A stretch of DNA of 64,000 nucleotides, from the NCBI GenBank assembly GCA_041480065.1, contig JBGOZF010000013.1, positions 1 to 64,000 of the forward strand, read 5' to 3'. Every line of letters starts with the position of its first letter. Positions within the stretch are counted from its first letter, which is position 1. Position numbers and translations under genes: made by a program. This document shows positions 19,833 through 27,963 of this stretch, one piece after another. This stretch comes from Fen-999 sp041480065 (GTDB lineage: Bacteria; Pseudomonadota; Gammaproteobacteria; Burkholderiales; Rhodocyclaceae). The notes beneath the pieces are model-generated. The model ran no database searches. It saw nothing but the letters and a program-made list of their open reading frames with translations, and was not told where the DNA came from.

Positions 19833-22800
19833 TTATCCATGCTGGTTCGACGTCGCAGATTGCGCCGGGCGGACCAAATCCAAATATCCGGGCTGTCCGA
19901 TCGAGGCCAGGAAACTCACGAGTTCTTTCACACGTTCGGCTGTTGCGGTTGTGCCGTGTGATTGGCCGGCCGTCAGCAGCGCTCGAATTGATTGATCTTG
20001 GCCTACGTAGGCCCATTGATCAACGTTTGGATTCGTGAGCAGCTCTTCTAGGACCTCGACAGCGCGATCCACATGTGTTTCGCGAACCCTGGCCAGCCAC
20101 TCCACAACGTTGTATGCAAGCGCTGGGACGAACCCGGAGCGCAACATCCTGAGCAGTCGGTCAAAGAGCCAAGTGGGGTCGATTTGATGGTTCTCGCACC
20201 ACTGACCGATTGAACCGAGCTCTCCCTTAAAGTCGGCACGCTCGGCTGCGAGTTCGCCGGCGGCAAGCCGACTGTCCCAATAAGCCAGCGCCCGCGTCCG
20301 CAGCAATTCCGGGAAGTCAGTGGCAGGCTTCTTCAAGTTCGTACCGAGCGACCACATGACATGTTGGCGAACCTTCCCTGATGCCTTGGTCAGGAAGGAG
20401 TCAAGCAACCCGCCGGATTGAAGATCGAGGCACTCGTCCAGATAGAGAGCAACCAGGTAGTCGCCAAGACGCCTCTGGCAGTACTCTTCGCGATCGTTGG
20501 ACGTGTCAGCGATAAGTCCTATCTCATGCGCATAGTTGCCGCGCAGATCGTCAAGCTTGGGACCAAGTGGCCCGCCGTCGTGAAGAAGGTGGCCAAGCCA
20601 AGCAGCGCGCCGCAGCTGTTCATCGGATTGCGGAAAGAGCTGTGACATGTTTTCGGTGAGCCAGCTCTCCCCGAAATGAAACAGCCACTGAAGATAGCGC
20701 CCCAAGATCGACCGCGGGATGCGGCCGTTTGGTGAGCGATCCCCAAGTTCAGTCTCCAACGCGACCATGACCGGCGGCGTCAGCGCGAGGGCTTCGCGCG
20801 GCGTGCTCGCATACGTCGATCGCGGTTCCTTGCTCAACCAGAAGATCAACAGTATGCAAAGCTCAACGGCTGATCCTCGCAACGTCGCTTCCGAAGCGAA
20901 GTACGGATCCCTCTCAAATCGATCCGCGAAGTTTTCTAACTCAGGTGTCTGAGGTGCATGACGCTGAAGGGTTAGCACCAGGTCTTGAACTGCTGCCTTG
21001 TGCTCAAAACCAATCCCCGCAGCGCCACGACGCAAACCTGCCTTCAGGAGCTCGCCCCCGGCTGCGCAGGCCCAATGCCATGTCGGGTCGTCGCCGTCGG
21101 CAACTGAGGCCGGAGCGATTGGCTCGTTCAGGCGGGTGAATGTACGGTCCAGCAACTGTAGAACTGAGGCCCATGAGAAGTCGCGCTGATTTCTTGCCGC
21201 ATCGCTCAAGCCGTCAAGCAGTCGATGGACGTAAATGGCGGGAAGGTCGGCGAACTGCATGGCCCCTTGCGCATACTTCACCGGGTCCTGAGTCGCAGCG
21301 CTCCTTAGTTCCTGCGCCAGAGCCGTGATGGTCTGACGCCGCGGCTCTTCGCCTGGCTGCCAGGCACGCAGGAATGCGGCGATCTCAGCGATGGGCTGCG
21401 ACGCGAAATCTGCGGTTGCCAGCGGGCTTTCTTCCTGCCGAGTCGAATACGTATTCCGCCAAGCCTCGGGATCGCCAAACTCGGCGACGATCGCATCGAT
21501 CGCAGCCTGTCGATCAGTCGGCAGCGCAGCCCGCCAGTACCACAGCGCATCGCGTAACACGTAGGCCGAGAAGGCACGCACCTCTTCAGCATTCGGTGGC
21601 CGCTTCTCGCGCTCATCAACGCGTGCCTTCCAGCCTTCCATATAGCGCCCAGAAATGGCATCCGCTTGCCGGAGGACTGTCTGCTGATCCGGGGGTGTCA
21701 GCGATGGAAACCAAGCAAGCGCTAGGCTCGCGTACTCGTGCTTGCACCATGGCGCCTCAAGAAGCTCGACGTCCAAGAGCAGTGACCTGGCCCGCTTGGG
21801 CGCCTCAGCCGGGCACTTAGAAAGCACAAACATTTCCAAGCGGCGAAAAAGCTTCGGCGCATACTTGCCAAGGACTTCCACGACAGATGACATCTGCCGT
21901 GCGTCAGCGTCGATGATCTGCCCGGCAGAACGCCGCACTTGGCACTTCAGCGCGTCATAGACGCTGTAACCAGCGCTCGAGTCATCGGTGAGCGGGTCTT
22001 GTTCATATGACGTAGGGTCGAAGGCTGGATCATGGCCAACCTTGCGAGTGACCACCGCTTGGTACAAGAGATCGCTGAACAGCCCAAGGGCTGCTACGCC
22101 AAATGCCTTCGTCAGCACGGGCGCCAACTGCGGCAAGCTATGCTCGTACATGTGTTGTGGGTAGAGGCTTGTGACGTTGCCGTCGTCGCCGAACACCTGA
22201 AGGAGGCGGGCTGCCACTGCCAGCGCGGCAGCGCGCTCGCCCGCAATTGCGAGCTGCTTAACCAATTGCTCAGCCGGCTGAAGCGCCATGAAGCTGGCAT
22301 CGCGGGCAAGCCAACCGGCAGCAACCCCCGCAAGAGAAGCAGCTTCGCAGGCAGGAAGCACTGCGATGATGTCCATGCCGCCGCGCCTGACATCGGGATG
22401 CTTTGAAGACGCGACATTTCTGATAGCTGTCGCGACCTGGCCCCTGACATTTGCGTCGTCGGACTCCGCCATTCGCCGCAGATAGCTTCCTGCCGGCCAT
22501 TCTCCAAACCTCCCGGTGTTGACGCCTGGGCCGGTGAGCTCTGGCAGGGGCGGTCCGATGAGATTCCGCTGCGCCAGATGTGGCAACCAATCTGCGGTTT
22601 GCAGTCTCTGGAAGAAGTGCCACTGCAGTGGCATTGCCCCGGGCACTTCTGCGCTGAACAGCTTGGTCGCTTGCGCTTTGTCGGGCATCGCCGCAAGTTC
22701 CTCGACCCGTCGCATGAGCACGCTGTAGCGCCGTTGTAGTGCTACCGCGACGGCGCGGATCACCATCTCGAATGGTTGCTGGGACTTCTTCCGAAAATCT

Positions 22801-23282
22801 TCGTCGACCAACAATGACTCGTGGAACGAGTGCTCATGCGCTCTGCCAGCCGACTTGGACAGCGAAATCCAAGCTTTAGCAACGTCACCGTCAGGTGCAA
22901 GTCCGAGGCTTGCAGTGATTTGACGAATTTGGTTCGCTTGGTTTGTCTGAGGCTTAAGTGCTTTAACCGCTCTTTCGATTGCGGCGTTGTCGAATCCGAG
23001 TTTTGAGAGTTCTTCCCTGCCTTTGGTGTGCCGGGGATCGATTGAATCTTCGGTGGGACGTACCTCCAGTGACGCCTTTAGCGACCGACGCAGTATCCCT
23101 TCGAGCTCACGCAATGCATGACGGGCGAGTGGCCGTGATACGCGCAGTTCGAAGACTCCCGATGCCAAACGGCAAAAATCGACGTAGCGGTCCGCGATCG
23201 CGCGGCCGAGCAAGCGCTCCAGCAAGTTGGTGGTGTCTTGCTGTTCGGCGCTCAGCTCACCGCTGTCGTCAGGTTCAGTCAT
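19833..23282 (-). CDS. Very large helical-repeat protein of unknown function
   Basis: The 1149-residue protein appears almost wholly alpha-helical. Short Leu/Ala-rich helices repeat along its length, as in HEAT/ARM-type solenoids (for example DDANVRGQVATAIRNVASS and later segments). No signal peptide, clear membrane span, Walker motif, nuclease motif or protease motif was seen. ATG 23282 is preferred because upstream in-frame codons cross an inverted-repeat element. Codon use is less GC-biased than in its neighbours, suggesting transfer. Such giant solenoids are often found in defence or surface systems, but nothing here proves that; function is unknown. Confidence 0.75.
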   Translation of the reverse strand: MTEPDDSGELSAEQQDTTNLLERLLGRAIADRYVDFCRLASGVFELRVSRPLARHALRELEGILRRSLKASLEVRPTEDSIDPRHTKGREELSKLGFDNAAIERAVKALKPQTNQANQIRQITASLGLAPDGDVAKAWISLSKSAGRAHEHSFHESLLVDEDFRKKSQQPFEMVIRAVAVALQRRYSVLMRRVEELAAMPDKAQATKLFSAEVPGAMPLQWHFFQRLQTADWLPHLAQRNLIGPPLPELTGPGVNTGRFGEWPAGSYLRRMAESDDANVRGQVATAIRNVASSKHPDVRRGGMDIIAVLPACEAASLAGVAAGWLARDASFMALQPAEQLVKQLAIAGERAAALAVAARLLQVFGDDGNVTSLYPQHMYEHSLPQLAPVLTKAFGVAALGLFSDLLYQAVVTRKVGHDPAFDPTSYEQDPLTDDSSAGYSVYDALKCQVRRSAGQIIDADARQMSSVVEVLGKYAPKLFRRLEMFVLSKCPAEAPKRARSLLLDVELLEAPWCKHEYASLALAWFPSLTPPDQQTVLRQADAISGRYMEGWKARVDEREKRPPNAEEVRAFSAYVLRDALWYWRAALPTDRQAAIDAIVAEFGDPEAWRNTYSTRQEESPLATADFASQPIAEIAAFLRAWQPGEEPRRQTITALAQELRSAATQDPVKYAQGAMQFADLPAIYVHRLLDGLSDAARNQRDFSWASVLQLLDRTFTRLNEPIAPASVADGDDPTWHWACAAGGELLKAGLRRGAAGIGFEHKAAVQDLVLTLQRHAPQTPELENFADRFERDPYFASEATLRGSAVELCILLIFWLSKEPRSTYASTPREALALTPPVMVALETELGDRSPNGRIPRSILGRYLQWLFHFGESWLTENMSQLFPQSDEQLRRAAWLGHLLHDGGPLGPKLDDLRGNYAHEIGLIADTSNDREEYCQRRLGDYLVALYLDECLDLQSGGLLDSFLTKASGKVRQHVMWSLGTNLKKPATDFPELLRTRALAYWDSRLAAGELAAERADFKGELGSIGQWCENHQIDPTWLFDRLLRMLRSGFVPALAYNVVEWLARVRETHVDRAVEVLEELLTNPNVDQWAYVGQDQSIRALLTAGQSHGTTATAERVKELVSFLASIGQPGYLDLVRPAQSATSNQHG

Positions 23283-23322
23283 CGATTTGGCCTTGATTCG
23301 GTAGAACTGTCGTGCCGGTGCG

Positions 23323-23487
23323 ATGCCTAGCAGCCTGTCGGACTTGAGCCTTTCAGAGACGCTACGGCCAATTCTGCGCGGCTCAACGGCTCCGAGAACC
23401 CCAGACTTCGCCGTAGAGGGCCTCTGCTGCACAATATTTAGGCAAGTTGCTCGCAGTGAACCGAAAGTCCGACAGGCTGCTAGGCAT
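23323..23487. mobile_element. 165-bp element with perfect 23-bp terminal inverted repeats (MITE-like or IS remnant)
   Basis: Arms 23323-23345 and 23465-23487 are exact reverse complements (23 of 23). The 119-bp interior has no credible gene and includes an AGAGG-G-CCTCT mini-palindrome. No clear target duplication was seen. It sits 41 bp upstream of the large gene's start, in the 357-bp gap after the globin gene; nothing else was recognised in that gap. Confidence 0.65.
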
Positions 23488-23639
23488 GTACTTTACTGAC
23501 GGCCGGCGCCTAAGGATCCTAAAGCAGTCTAACGACGATGGCTGCTCCTGGCCGCATGCCGCCGGTTGCGCCGATCAATGGCCGATTGGCGCACTCGTCA
23601 TGCGGCTCCTCGCGCTTCCCCGAAGTGGAATGACAAGAC

Positions 23640-24173
23640 CTACTTCCGCTGACTCGCGCTCGAGAAGGAACGCAGCGCAGTCTGCGCTTCCGCCAGCGGA
23701 TATCGACGCGGTTGACCGATCATCGTGCGTCGGTTGATGGCGCGAATGGACAGAGCTTCGACCCAGTTCCAGAACTCAAGCCTCGCTTCTTCCGGAAACC
23801 CGACATCCTCGAGAGCGAAGAGCATCGCCGCCAACCAGACGTTGCGAGCTGTCTCGTCGATAGTGATGGGAAGATGTCGGGCGCGAAACCACGTGGCCCC
23901 ATGGGATTGAGCAATCCGTGGCGACCCGCTGAGTGTCTCGACGACGAATGTCGCAATTCTCTCCACGACAGCGGAAAAGTTGTCCGGATCTGCCGGAAAC
24001 AGATTCCCAATGCTTGAATTGCGCAGCCGCTCGTGTTGGCGCCTGATCAACTGGCGTAGCAATGCCTCCCCCACCGCGGCAAGGACACTGGGCGAAGGAA
24101 TTGGTATCGGCGGAAACGCCAAGTCAAATTCAACATCCTTGCCACTTGAATTGTCGACAAACGGTCGCTGCAT
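23640..24173 (-). CDS. Truncated-hemoglobin-like protein (globin family)
   Basis: The 177-residue protein matches the two-over-two globin pattern: LLRQLIRRQHERLRNSSIGN with LFPADP, then ATFVVETLSGSPRIAQSHG, then the proximal-histidine segment FRARHLPITID (H100), and NVWLAAMLFALEDVGFPEEA. The C-terminal INRRTMIGQPRRYPL tail is an extension also seen in betaproteobacterial relatives (from memory). Likely roles are heme-based oxygen or NO chemistry. The start is uncertain; an in-frame ATG at 24242 would add 23 residues, and neither has a clear ribosome-binding site. Confidence 0.68.
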   Translation of the reverse strand: MQRPFVDNSSGKDVEFDLAFPPIPIPSPSVLAAVGEALLRQLIRRQHERLRNSSIGNLFPADPDNFSAVVERIATFVVETLSGSPRIAQSHGATWFRARHLPITIDETARNVWLAAMLFALEDVGFPEEARLEFWNWVEALSIRAINRRTMIGQPRRYPLAEAQTALRSFSSASQRK

Positions 24174-24378
24174 GTTCTGGATATGGAGTGGATTACCCCG
24201 GGGCAATTCTCTTCGATGGGACTGACAAGAGCCGCAAATCATGTAACGGATCTTTACGGTAGGCAAGCAAGATGTGCAGTGGCGACTTTAGCCCGCACTC
24301 ACCGAAGCTCGTGCCGACTCTGGCGAGCGGCCAACTCGGCGAGCCCCTCCTGGCGATGAGTGCGACGATCGTCTGGGT

Positions 24379-24567
24379 TCAGCCCGGTTCGCTGCTCAAG
24401 AGGGCGTCGAAGTATTTGCGTCCCGCGGCTGCCTTTGGAACGCCACACGACCTACCGGGGCCTTTGTTGGGTTCCTCGAAGCGGGCACAATGCATGCACA
24501 GGGCTTCGCGATATTCGTCAGCCCATGCGGTTTGGAGGCCAACATGCGGGCAGACATGTACAAGCAT
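24379..24567 (-). CDS. Possible small cysteine/histidine-containing protein
   Basis: A 62-residue frame has protein-like composition and a C-P-H...C-M-H-C arrangement (MLVHVCPHVGLQTAWADEYR onward) that could bind a metal. There is no convincing ribosome-binding site, and it may be the remnant of a longer gene. It is the only candidate in the 486-bp stretch 24174-24659 between the globin and cupin genes; otherwise nothing was recognised there. Confidence 0.3.
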   Translation of the reverse strand: MLVHVCPHVGLQTAWADEYREALCMHCARFEEPNKGPGRSCGVPKAAAGRKYFDALLSSEPG

Positions 24568-24659
24568 TTCGGCAATGAGTCTGTTTGGGGTCGGGGCGCG
24601 ATGCGGCGATGGAAAGCCGCTTGTTGCGCTGCCACCTCCACACGGCATGGGAGATGCAA

Positions 24660-25133
24660 TTGAAACAGATCACCTCGGCCATGCTCGATGCACTGAGCCG
24701 GCAGGCACAGGCCTCGTCGCGCCGGCGCGCCAACCTCAACCTCCACGCCCGGCTCGACGACCCGATTCAGCGCCTGGCCATCGCCATGGAGCCGGACACC
24801 TACGTCCGCCCGCATCGCCATCCGCACACCTGGGAACTGCTCTACCCCCTGGCCGGCCGCTTCGTCGTGCTGCACTTCGACGAGGCCGGCACGCTCAGCG
24901 CGCGGACGGTGCTCGGCGCCGATAGCCGCGTCATCGAAACGCCGGCCGGCGGCTGGCACGCGGTACTCTCGCTCGACCCCGGCGCGGTGATCTTCGAAGT
25001 CAAGCACGGCCCCTATCAGCCGATCGCGGAGACCGACTGCGCTCCGTGGTCACCAGCCGCCGAAACGCCGGAGGCCGCAGCCCTCATCGCGTGGTTCGCG
25101 ACGGCGCAACTCGGCCAACGCTGGCCCGGCTGA
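24660..25133 (+). CDS. WbuC-like cupin metalloprotein
   Basis: The 157-residue protein has N-terminal ITSAMLDALSRQAQASSRRR and a cupin core with metal-binding VRPHRHPHTWELLYPLAGRF. This matches the WbuC family, found in polysaccharide loci and elsewhere, whose reaction is not firmly known. TTG 24660 is preferred: GGGAG at 24649-24653 is six bases away and gives the family-like start MKQIT. ATG 24654 immediately follows that GGGAG, too close for a ribosome-binding site. The DUF2007 gene follows after 21 bases. Confidence 0.82.
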   Translation: MKQITSAMLDALSRQAQASSRRRANLNLHARLDDPIQRLAIAMEPDTYVRPHRHPHTWELLYPLAGRFVVLHFDEAGTLSARTVLGADSRVIETPAGGWHAVLSLDPGAVIFEVKHGPYQPIAETDCAPWSPAAETPEAAALIAWFATAQLGQRWPG

Positions 25134-25154
25134 GCTGCGCCCTTTCCGCCTGCC

Positions 25155-25604
25155 ATGCCAAACCCGCGCAAAGAGCTGTCCGAAACCTTCCGCGACATGA
25201 GCGACGCGGAACTTCTGGATCGATGGATCGAAGGCAACCTCACGGAACTGGCGACGGAGGTGGCGCTGGCCGAATTCTCCCGCCGGGGAATTCTGGCGCC
25301 GGAAGTTGCGCCGCAGGAGAGCGCCGACGAGGAGACCGGCAACGCGGACACCGTCGCCTTCGTCACGGTGGCGCGGTCGTTGATACCTTCGGATCTGCAC
25401 GTACTGTGTGCGCGTCTGGTGGCCGATGGCATTGCCGCCTTTGTCGTCGACGACAACATCACCCGCATGAATTCGCTCTGGGCGGTCGCCGTCGGCGGCG
25501 CCAGGCTGCTCGTGCCGCAGGAGGAGGCTGCGGAAGCGAAGCGGATCATCGGTTACGTGAGGTCAGGAAAGTTCGCGCTACGCGAGGGCGAAATTCCGGA
25601 GTGA
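25155..25604 (+). CDS. DUF2007-domain protein
   Basis: This is a 149-residue cytoplasmic protein. Residues 1-50 form an acidic helical segment (SDAELLDRWIEGNLTELATE) that resembles the short leader found on other DUF2007 proteins. Residues 65-140 (VTVARSLIPSDLHVLCARLV, GGARLLVPQEEAAEAKRII) match the putative signal-transducing DUF2007 domain. The function is unknown. It is probably co-transcribed with the cupin gene. Confidence 0.75.
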   Translation: MPNPRKELSETFRDMSDAELLDRWIEGNLTELATEVALAEFSRRGILAPEVAPQESADEETGNADTVAFVTVARSLIPSDLHVLCARLVADGIAAFVVDDNITRMNSLWAVAVGGARLLVPQEEAAEAKRIIGYVRSGKFALREGEIPE

Positions 25605-25814
25605 GGCCGACTCATGGCACGGCGATATTGCCTTTACTCTGCGCCGCCCCGGCGGCAAAGCTCAGACGGATATCCTCGATCTCGATCCATACCAGTGTCG
25701 GAAAAGGCAGTGCGCCAGGGCTCGCCAGATGGCGGCGAGCCCTTCGATGCAGGGCCGATTGGTGCGGCTTTCCGGCCAGCAGCCTGGTCAGTCAACCAGC
25801 CGATCTTGATTGAC

Positions 25815-25825
25815 GAAACCGTTTC
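25815..25825. promoter_or_regulatory. Short palindrome upstream of the TetR gene, possible operator
   Basis: GAAAC-C-GTTTC forms two 5-bp arms around one central base, 55 bp before the tetR start. TetR regulators often bind palindromes in their own promoter. The site is short and could occur by chance. Confidence 0.3.
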
Positions 25826-25880
25826 AAGCGCCGCAGTCGCCGGTGCTAATCTGTTTCGCATCGACATCAGGGAGCCGGCC

Positions 25881-26495
25881 ATGGGCGCCATCGACACCGC
25901 GGAACCGCTCAGGGAGCGCCTCTTGAAGGCGGCCCTGGATTGCTTTCTCGCCGACGACTACCACCGGGTGACGACGCGACAGATCGCCGAGCAGGCGGGC
26001 GGCAATGTGTCGATGATCCGCTACTACTTCGGCAACAAGGAGGGGCTCTACGAGGAGATGATCCGCGAGACCCTGAATCCGCTGCTGGCCGTGCTCGACG
26101 GGCCGATGCTGGCCTCGGCCGACGGTCTCGGCGGCTTTCTGCGCCTCTATTACGACACCATGGCCACGAAGCCCCAGTTTCCGAAACTGATCCTCAAGGT
26201 GCTGGCCCTGAACCACGGCCCGGGCCGGCGCTTCATCCAGCAGTTGCTGGAGCGCGGCCGCACCGGGGCCGCCCGCAAGGTGGCGGACCTGAAGGCCGAG
26301 GGGCAGATCGGGGCGGGCGTCGATCCTGACATCCTGCGCATGGCCTTCGTCAGCCTGGCCATGACGCCGATGCTGCTGAAGGACATCTTCCAGGAGCAGA
26401 TGGATCGCCCCATGGACGCCGCTTTCCTGGAGCGCCTGGCGGCCTTCAACGGCCACCTGTTCTCGGCGGGCCTGGCGCCCAAGGTTTCAAGCTAG
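25881..26495 (+). CDS. TetR-family transcriptional regulator
   Basis: This 204-residue regulator has an N-terminal helix-turn-helix at about 12-58 (VTTRQIAEQAGGNVSMIRYYFGNKEGLYEEM) and a C-terminal helical ligand domain. ATG 25881 has GGGAG six bases upstream. It is followed after 12 bases by a methyltransferase gene on the same strand, which it probably regulates. Confidence 0.88.
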   Translation: MGAIDTAEPLRERLLKAALDCFLADDYHRVTTRQIAEQAGGNVSMIRYYFGNKEGLYEEMIRETLNPLLAVLDGPMLASADGLGGFLRLYYDTMATKPQFPKLILKVLALNHGPGRRFIQQLLERGRTGAARKVADLKAEGQIGAGVDPDILRMAFVSLAMTPMLLKDIFQEQMDRPMDAAFLERLAAFNGHLFSAGLAPKVSS

Positions 26496-26507
26496 GGAGG
26501 CGGCACG

Positions 26508-27641
26508 ATGCCCTACCAGAAGAACGCCGGCGCCGTGCGCCGATTCGGCTGGGCCATGAGGTTCGGCGCCTGGCTGCAAGGCATCCCCAACAGGCTCACG
26601 CCGCCGCCCTTCCGGCTCTTGCAGATCGGTTCGGCCTTCTGGCAGTCCCGCGCGCTTTACGCGGCGGCGCGGCTGGACATCGCCACCGCCTTGGGCGACG
26701 AGGATCTGGAGGCGGAGGCCATCGCCGCCCGGATCCATGCCGACCCGGATGCCACGGCCCGCCTGCTGCGCTTCCTGGCGGCGATGGACGTGTTCGAGGA
26801 GACGGGGCCGCGCCGCTTTCGCAACAACGGGCTTTCCGCCGTCCTACGCACGGACAAGCCGAAGAGCCTGCGGGCCATGATCTTCATGCACAACGACGAG
26901 GCCATGAGCCGCCCTTGGTTCGAGCAGCTCGAACGCGGCGTGCGCGAGGGAGTGCCGCCCTTCCGCCTGACCCACGGCGAGGAACTGTTCGGCTACCTGG
27001 ATCGCCACGCCGATTTCGACGCCTTGTTTTCCGAAGCCATGGACAGCGTCGAGGCGCTGACCGGCGACAGCTTCGCCACCGATTTCGACTGGGGCCGCTT
27101 CGACCGCATCATCGACGTGGGCGGCTCCCGGGGCGCCAAGTCTTTGGCTATCCTGAAACGCCACGCGCATCTGACCGCCCTGGTGGTGGACCGCCCCCAG
27201 GTGGTGGCCGAGGCCGAGCGCCACTGGGCCGCCCACCCCACGGCCGGCGCCGAGCGCATGAGCTTCCAGGCCGGCGATGTGTTCGACTCGGTGCCGCCCG
27301 CCCGGGACGGCCGGGACATCTACCTGCTATCGGCCGTGCTGCACTGTTTCGACGATGAGGCCTGCGTCGCGGCGCTGGACAATCTCCGCCACGCCTGCGC
27401 CGCCAGCGGCGCGCCGATCGCGCTCTTCGAGATGGTGCTGCCCGAGACGGGCGGCGACCTGGCCGGCGCCTCGTTCGACATGCAGATGTTCATGGCCTCG
27501 CGCGGCCGCGAACGGACCTTGACCGAGTGGCAGTCGCTGTTCGGCCAGAGCTGCCTGGTGCTGGAAGAAGTGGTCGGTCTGCAATCGTTCGGGAATATTC
27601 TGGTCTTGCGAACCAGATCGAAACTCAGCGGTATGGTGTGA
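26508..27641 (+). CDS. SAM-dependent O-methyltransferase (AcmT/plant OMT-like fold)
   Basis: This 377-residue protein has an N-terminal dimerisation winged helix (about 40-110: QSRALYAAARLDIATALGDE) and a C-terminal Rossmann methyltransferase domain with motif I IIDVGGSRG. The putative general-base histidine is in LSAVLHCFDDEAC. Family members methylate hydroxyls of small aromatic or polyketide-type metabolites; the substrate here is unknown. The 3' end overlaps a Fic gene remnant on the other strand by 17 bp. Confidence 0.82.
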   Translation: MPYQKNAGAVRRFGWAMRFGAWLQGIPNRLTPPPFRLLQIGSAFWQSRALYAAARLDIATALGDEDLEAEAIAARIHADPDATARLLRFLAAMDVFEETGPRRFRNNGLSAVLRTDKPKSLRAMIFMHNDEAMSRPWFEQLERGVREGVPPFRLTHGEELFGYLDRHADFDALFSEAMDSVEALTGDSFATDFDWGRFDRIIDVGGSRGAKSLAILKRHAHLTALVVDRPQVVAEAERHWAAHPTAGAERMSFQAGDVFDSVPPARDGRDIYLLSAVLHCFDDEACVAALDNLRHACAASGAPIALFEMVLPETGGDLAGASFDMQMFMASRGRERTLTEWQSLFGQSCLVLEEVVGLQSFGNILVLRTRSKLSGMV

Positions 27642-27830
27642 AGTCGTTGCCGTCGCGAGTCAGCAGTTGCATCAGTTTCGGATGGATGAACAGCTTCTCC
27701 CTGCGGCCGTCGCGACGATGTTCTCGATCTTGGAACTGTCCTTGGCTTCCAACAGCGGAATCGTGTTGACCAGCATGGTCCGGTTGGGGATCAGTTCGGC
27801 GGCCTGCTTGCGACCGGCCAAGGTCACGTG
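27625..27830 (-). pseudogene. Remnant of a Fic-family gene with internal deletion
   Basis: On the minus strand, from about 27823 to 27717, one frame reads LAGRKQAAELIPNRTML, then the Fic_N-like EAKDSSKIENIV. From about 27715 to the stop at 27625 a different frame reads GREKLFIHPKLMQLLTRDG, which resembles a Fic C-terminus. The catalytic HPFxxGNGR centre is missing, and the two pieces are joined out of frame. It is therefore a dead gene left by an internal deletion. Confidence 0.6.
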
Positions 27831-27860
27831 TCGATGATTTTCGATAATTGCGACACGTCA
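27824..27860. repeat. 10-bp inverted repeat at the edge of the Fic remnant
   Basis: Arms 27824-27833 and 27851-27860 pair at nine of ten positions around a 17-base AT-rich spacer. It could be the operator of the former Fic gene or a recombination scar. Apart from this repeat and the remnant, nothing was seen in 27642-27963. Confidence 0.4.
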
Positions 27861-27963
27861 TCAGAACATGTCGCCGGCAACGACACCTTGCGGCCATCGG
27901 AAACCGGGATGGACGAGGGATCAAAGCGCCCGGAAGCCGATCAAGCCCCCCCGGCCCGCGGCC

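Noticed and set aside
19687..19995. Possible gene of 102 codons after ureG
   Set aside because: No ribosome-binding site or family resemblance, and it runs into the opposite-strand large gene.
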